This document shows, in pieces, positions 58,917 to 64,000 of a stretch of DNA of 64,000 nucleotides; position 1 is the stretch's first letter; every line of letters begins with the position of its first letter. Source of the DNA: Gnetum montanum (Eukaryota > Streptophyta > Gnetopsida > Gnetales > Gnetaceae). Made by a program: the position numbers and the translations under genes. The notes under the pieces were generated by a model. The model searched no databases and was not told where the DNA came from. It saw only the letters and a program-made list of their open reading frames with translations. The stretch covers positions 690,883 to 754,882 of the forward strand of contig MNCI01009462.1 in the NCBI GenBank assembly GCA_015680685.1, given 5' to 3'.

Positions 58917-60415
58917 TGTAAAACACCATCAAATTTGGACTGCAGCATCTCAATTGCAAATTTGTCTAAGTGTCAAGCTAGCCACTGGAAAATTTTATAA
59001 GTGCCGAGACTACACTCTCCACTACCCCAGAGCATATTTGAGTGTAGTTAGCATGAAGGCCTAGTTTTTTCTAAATTTTCTAAGTGTTGAGACTACACTC
59101 TCCACTAGCTAAGAGCGTAGTTAAGCGTAGTCAATTGGAAGTCATTTTTTATAGGTTTTGACGAGTGCTAGGAGTATGCTCACCCCCAATTGGGAGCGTA
59201 GTCAGCCTCTAGTGGAGAGTGTAGTCAACACATAGCCATTTTTTACAAACTTTTTCTAAGTGTGGGACTATGCTCTTCCCCAATCTAGATCGTAGTCAAG
59301 TGTAGCTTGCCAAAACAAACTCCAAAGGCCTTCACAATGCAGCACTACCATTCAGCTTAGCTCCAACTCAGCTCCAGCAAGAATAGTTAGCAAAATGCAT
59401 CTTTTTTGTATTCCTTTTATCCCCACAATTGTAACTATGCTTGATCCCATACAAGATAGTGTAAAGCGTAGTCCCAATGCATAGTCTCCAAAGTTGCATT
59501 TTTTAGGTACATTGTAGTCCTCTCAGTGCATATACATGCACTTGGTAGCATAGTCCTAGTCTCTCAACCTCATAGAGTCTTGCAAAACAAAGAAGATCAT
59601 AACACCACCCACCTTAGTGAAGAGTTTAGTTAGATGATGGTGTAGTCCCAACTATTCCCTCTGCAATGTGGTAGTCTCTTTGCATTTCACACTAAACCTA
59701 GCCCTATAAATACCCCTGCCCTTAATATTTTCGAGGTTGGAATATTTGAAGCGTTGGCACATTTTATACTTCATAGACTTACAACTTGGAAGGAAAATAG
59801 AGGCATCTTAGTAAAGTTGTAGACTACCATAGACCACCATAGCCCATTGCAAGATACCGCAGCCCACTACACACTATGGCCACCAACCTAGCAAGCATAG
59901 ACACCATGGTGGAATGTTAGTCTTTACAACCAAACACTCCTAAGAATATGATTACACTGTCAATTATGACTATTGTACACTATGTATCTTCTCATCCCTT
60001 CTGGAGTTAACTACACTTAACCCCATTTGGGTTGGTGTTTCATTCTCTCTCTTCCTTTCTTTGCATTTTTCAGTGTTTTACTTGCATTTTAGCATTCTAC
60101 TTGCATTTTCTACTATTTTAATGCATAGTTGTGCTTAGGTAGTGGTCCCCGCACATTAATACCTTTGTTTTTTGCTAAGAATCTTGACTATGTTCACCCT
60201 CACTAACACCATTAACACTGTTAACACTACTCAAACCCTTAGCATCATTTTTCCTTAACATTGTAGCTAACCATGCTACACCTCAGTTGCATTTGGTAAG
60301 TTCCTATTTGATCGACAAGACTGTTCAGGGCACCTCGTCCCCACCTCCAACAAGGCCTTGCATGGACATGGGTCAAATTGTGCACCCATGGACCTCTTGG
60401 TATTCTAGACATTGA
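58917..60415 (+). repeat. LTR of element H (A-like gypsy)
   Basis: It starts TGTAAAACACCATCAAATTT, a near match to the start of the LTR of A. It carries many GAGACTACACTCTCCACT / GCGTAGTCAAG motifs (58985-59480), has a TATA box TATAAATA at 59705-59712, and is followed by TAGCACTAGAAGGAGGGC at about 60438, the leader also seen after the LTR of A. The end near TTCTAGACA (about 60410) is approximate. About 1.5 kb. Confidence 0.65.
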
Positions 60416-60905
60416 CATTTTCAGTCACTATAGTTTTCTAGCACTAGAAGGAGGGCTTGAACCATTTTCCTGTTCAGAATCTAATGTAGTTATCTTGCGT
60501 AATCTCTACATCACTACTACTAGCTTTGGGCTAGTGTAGACCATGACACCTCTGTGGACCTATTGTGTGCAGAGTAGTAGTTGGATCTTAGGCTATCATA
60601 GGTTTCATCTACTAACTGATTGGTGTAGATTGGACCCTGTAGTTGGTTCCTTTAGAACTCCATGTAGCAACACACATTCCCATATTTAGTCAAATTCTAG
60701 GCACTCAGTAGAAAGCATAGTCACTAGAGTTAGCCATGTTTTGCAATCACCAGAGTTAGCTATTTTCATCAACTAGAAAATATAGTCATTTTCCACAACT
60801 AGTAACCTTTGCAATTCCCTCTTGCAACTTAATCCACATACATGAGTTCCAAGTAGCCTTCAACATTAATCTCGAGAACACTTGCTATCTTGCCCACCTA
60901 ATAAG
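60416..60905 (+). mobile_element. Leader region of element H
   Basis: This is the post-LTR leader of the A-like element, with CACTAGAAGGAGGGCTTGAA (about 60440). No coding sequence is recognisable before C3 begins at 60906. Confidence 0.5.
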
Positions 60906-63900
60906 TGTTGGCACATTTGGCCATTTCATGGAATAGGTTGGAAATTTGTTTGCTTCCAAAATAGAGTATTGTGAAATTTATACTAAATGTTAGCCCAAAA
61001 CACATATTACAACTCAAATTGGTAAATCATAGGTCATATCGCTCTTAAATATTTATTAAATGGAAGATCGTAAAAGAAGATAGATGTTTATAAGCTTGTC
61101 ACTCAGCTATGTTCAATAAATCTTTCCCACATTAAAGAAGAAATGCTTGAGGGTGATAGACTTGAAGGACAATAGAGCACAAGACTGATCAAAGAGCTAA
61201 ATAAAGCCAACAATAGTGGAGTTTGGTGGTGAAGACTCTCCTCATAATTACAGACAATGCAAACATGGATGAGGCAGCAGTTAATTACGATCAGGTCATG
61301 GAAAAGACCATAGATTTGGTTTGTTAACAAATTGCAAGCAACTTATCCAAGCCTAGGGTTATGCATGGTTCACAGGTATTCCACCATGATGGGTCATGAC
61401 TGTATCAATTTGTTTTTCCTGGAAAATGTCCATTCACCAATCATAGATGTCATTCATCACATCATTCATCACAACCCACTCCAACGGGATTGACATCATT
61501 TGCCTAGCTTCACTGCAATAAAGATGTCAAGCATGAAGAAGAAAGCATAAATTGGACAACAACATGTTCAGCAATTCAGCAAAAAGATTAATGTAGATTT
61601 TTCAGCAGAGAAGGAGTTTTGGCCTGATATGCATTTTCATCACCATGAATATGAATGTGATGTAAATATTTCCTTCTCCTTTTCTTTCAACTTCCATTCT
61701 TTCATAACTACCATCACCTCTATCATCATGCTCACAACATTCGCAAGATCATTCATCTGAAAAGGAGATACAACCGTAGTTGCATATCTCCCCAGGAATT
61801 AATGGTCATTTTGAAGGTAACTCACACATGGATGATCACTTCTGTATGAGGGAGAGGGAGTGAACCCTGCCACTATGGTTTCTCACTTGTTATGAAGGCT
61901 CTGCCCGGGGATGATGATTTTGCTACAAGTTTGAAATGTAATGAGAATTATTTTGAACAAAAATGGGAAGGCAACAAAATCTGCAAGCAGTATGATCAAG
62001 TGGGACAATGGTTTTCCTGAATTTTATATGTGATCAGAAGTAGACCCGATGAGGAGAATATAGTTCTTGTCAACAACAATGGTTATTGAGCAGCTTCTGC
62101 AGTTGTTGCTGCACCCTTCTTTCCAAAAACATAAAAAAGGAAGACCTAGATTGAGATCAACAGCAGAAATCAGTGCGGCCAACTAAATGGGAACCAATTC
62201 CAGAATTGACCAGAAACCCTAGAAACCCTGGTAAGAACAGAGAAGAAATTCTTAGCCAGGATTAGGTGCCAGGGTTGGGATCATGGCGCAAGTGGTGACG
62301 ACATCTTCATTGAGAAGAATGTCTCAGTCACTATCCCAATAGATGAAAATCTTGGTTCCACACTCCCGCCTTCGAATCTCATCACGGCCACCATGATGAA
62401 TCTACCACACAACGCTCATCTTCACACTCGAAATCACGTCTACAGGCATGAAATCTTGTGATTTGGCTAGAGAACATATCATGGATGCTGCCTTTAATTT
62501 TTTTGCGTCTGCGTCGTCCATCATTATTGCACCCGTCGAGCTCTGCTGCTGCTACGTGGAATTATGTGTATTTACTTTACCGAATCTATGTTATTATAAA
62601 AAAATTGACAAGCTCATTAGGCCATCAACAACATTACAACTGCAGTGACCATTTCATGGAAACACTGGCTCCATGCCCATGCCGACTCCTGCAGTTGTGG
62701 TTTCGGCAGAGCCATTGCCGGAGATAGAGATGGCACTCTACAATCGTTGCCAATAATGACGATTATGGTGGTGGAAGTTCATGGCCGTTACAGCCAAAAA
62801 AAAAAGATGACAAATAGGAAGAGGTTTAGTAGTAGCCATAGCCACAAGATAGGCCATTTTTGACCTGAGCATGGACATAGATGTGGACGTGGACGCTGCC
62901 AACATTTCAGGTGCTTTTCCTTCCACCAATGAGGGAGCCACCAATCATTCTTAATTTATCGTTGGTCACACGAAGCCTCATCACCTGGTGGCATAACCAA
63001 TAGGATATAAACCTTTTTAATCAAATTTAATTTGATTTTCGTTTTGCTTTGTTTAAGAAAAAAGTAAAGGGTATATTGTTATTATTTCAAAAGGAAAGAG
63101 AAGTTATAGGGCAGTTGTTCAATGTTATATGTGTATGGAACAAGTGTCCTTTACAATTTTTAAATATCATGGTGGTGATAACTTCCCCTTGGTGATTACA
63201 ACTAAATTTTAATTTCCCATGGTACTTATAACCACCAAGTAGGCCACTTGGCAACTATAACCTTTTTGTCTCCATGGTGACCACTTGGCAACTGAATGAA
63301 GACACTTGGCAATTGAATAGGACACTTGTCCATTGTAGCTTTTTTATCTCTATGGTGGTTATAACCACCCAAGATATTTTGTAACTTACCTAACTACCTT
63401 TTAACCCTATAAAAAGGCTTCAGGGGTCAAGGAGGAAAAGGACTTGAAAGAGCTCACACTTGAACACTTTTGGGAGCTCTCACTTGGAGACACATTCTTG
63501 GAAGACATTGTGAAAGATTGCTTGTAAGATGACTTGCTAAAGAAAAGATTTTAGCCTCTTTTTCATGGTCCTGTGAGCTATGCTTATTGTTTTTTATTTT
63601 GTTTAAATTGTTTAGCTAGTGGTTTAGATAGTATCATCCTTGGCAAGTAATTTTGGGATTTTTAGATTGCTCTTATCGTTCTTGTTGCCGATAGAAAATT
63701 TCTGTTAAAATTTTGCTAGAGAAGCGCTTGTGTTTAAAAGCCTTAAGAGCATTTTAGTAGTAAATTTTATTATTGTGCAACGTATAAGAACTTATTTTGA
63801 GATTGTTGTAAGAGAGCCTCTACTTGTAGTCATGCTGTTGAACGATTCAATAGTCAAGAGGGTTCAGAAAATCTTTGGTATTTTGATGGGACCAGAATAG

Positions 63901-64000
63901 CTGTATTTTATCTTTAAAGTGAATCTCTGTGGTATTTCAATCAAAAATTGTCAAGTATTTTGAAGGTTCTATTGAATGCAATTGTTGACGTCCATTATCT
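60906..64000 (+). mobile_element. Element C3, truncated by the window end
   Basis: It starts TGTTGGCACATTTGGCC, like C1 and C2, but the match ends after about 35 bp (near GGAATAGG). The middle (about 60945-63050) is unlike C1 and C2 and I recognise no gene in it. From about 63150 the sequence again matches C2 closely: GGCCACTTGGCAACT repeats, the TATA box TATAAAAA at 63408-63415, and AGATTGCTTGTAAGATGACTTGC and the following text, up to the window end. The left flank is ATAAG. The 3' end and the second duplication lie outside. Confidence 0.7.
63408..63415 (+). promoter_or_regulatory. TATA box of C3
   Basis: ACCCTATAAAAAGGCTTCAG, at the same place as in C1 and C2, about 70-170 bp after the last ACACTTGGCAACT-type unit. 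Confidence 0.55.

Noticed and set aside
62448-62944. Short open frames at 62.4-62.9 kb on both strands as genes in C3
   Set aside because: Overlapping, short and without recognisable motifs. The middle of C3 may hold captured host sequence, but I could not identify it.

Overview
This window is nuclear DNA from a vascular plant. It contains one spliced host gene with GT..AG introns and a plastid-type N-terminus, plant Ty1/copia and Ty3/gypsy LTR retrotransposons, and debris of plant TFIIB and UTP14 genes. The sequence is AT-rich and densely filled with old nested retroelements that have long LTRs (up to 2.1 kb). That suits a large, repeat-rich genome such as a gymnosperm, but nothing here fixes the species. 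There is one 461-base gap (27386-27846) and two isolated single Ns (26345, 26541).

Layout, 1-39 kb: this is a four-level nest of retroelements. A decayed copia element D (+; reverse transcriptase at 3740-4961, RNase H continuing at 38607-39060) was split by gypsy element B (4962-38606, target duplication ACCAT). B was split in its gag by gypsy element A (6444-33036, duplication AGGAT/ATGAT). A was split twice by members of a third family, C: C1 (9703-12819, minus orientation, duplication TAAGG) and C2 (24700-28045, plus orientation, duplication CGTAG). At each junction, removing the insert and one duplication brings the two halves of the host protein back together, so the boundaries are firm. 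The extreme left (1-3739) holds a minus-strand gypsy gag-protease remnant.

Layout, 41-46 kb: the only apparently intact host gene is on the minus strand (45238-41474). It has nine exons and about 408 codons. It encodes a predicted plastid CPBP/CAAX-type intramembrane protease-like protein. A decayed tRNA-Leu-like sequence sits in its first intron.

Layout, 46.8-64 kb: a second, B-like gypsy element E (LTR from 46799) is interrupted in its gag by a complete copia element F (minus, 49337-55757, duplication GGAAG) and in its reverse transcriptase by a plus-strand LTR, G, related to F (from 58197). G is in turn cut by the LTR of an A-like element H (from about 58917). A third C element (C3, from 60906) lies inside H and runs off the window.

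Most interesting: the three C copies share their termini (TGTTGGC...GCCAACA) and a promoter-like 3' third with a TATA box, but their middles differ. C1 carries a UTP14 fragment. C2 carries a TFIIB copy plus a second plant gene fragment. All of these fragments lie in the same orientation as the element. They look like very long solo LTRs whose U3 region carries captured host sequence. A second notable feature is a spliced antisense gene (about 20454 to 16866) between the protease and reverse transcriptase of element A.
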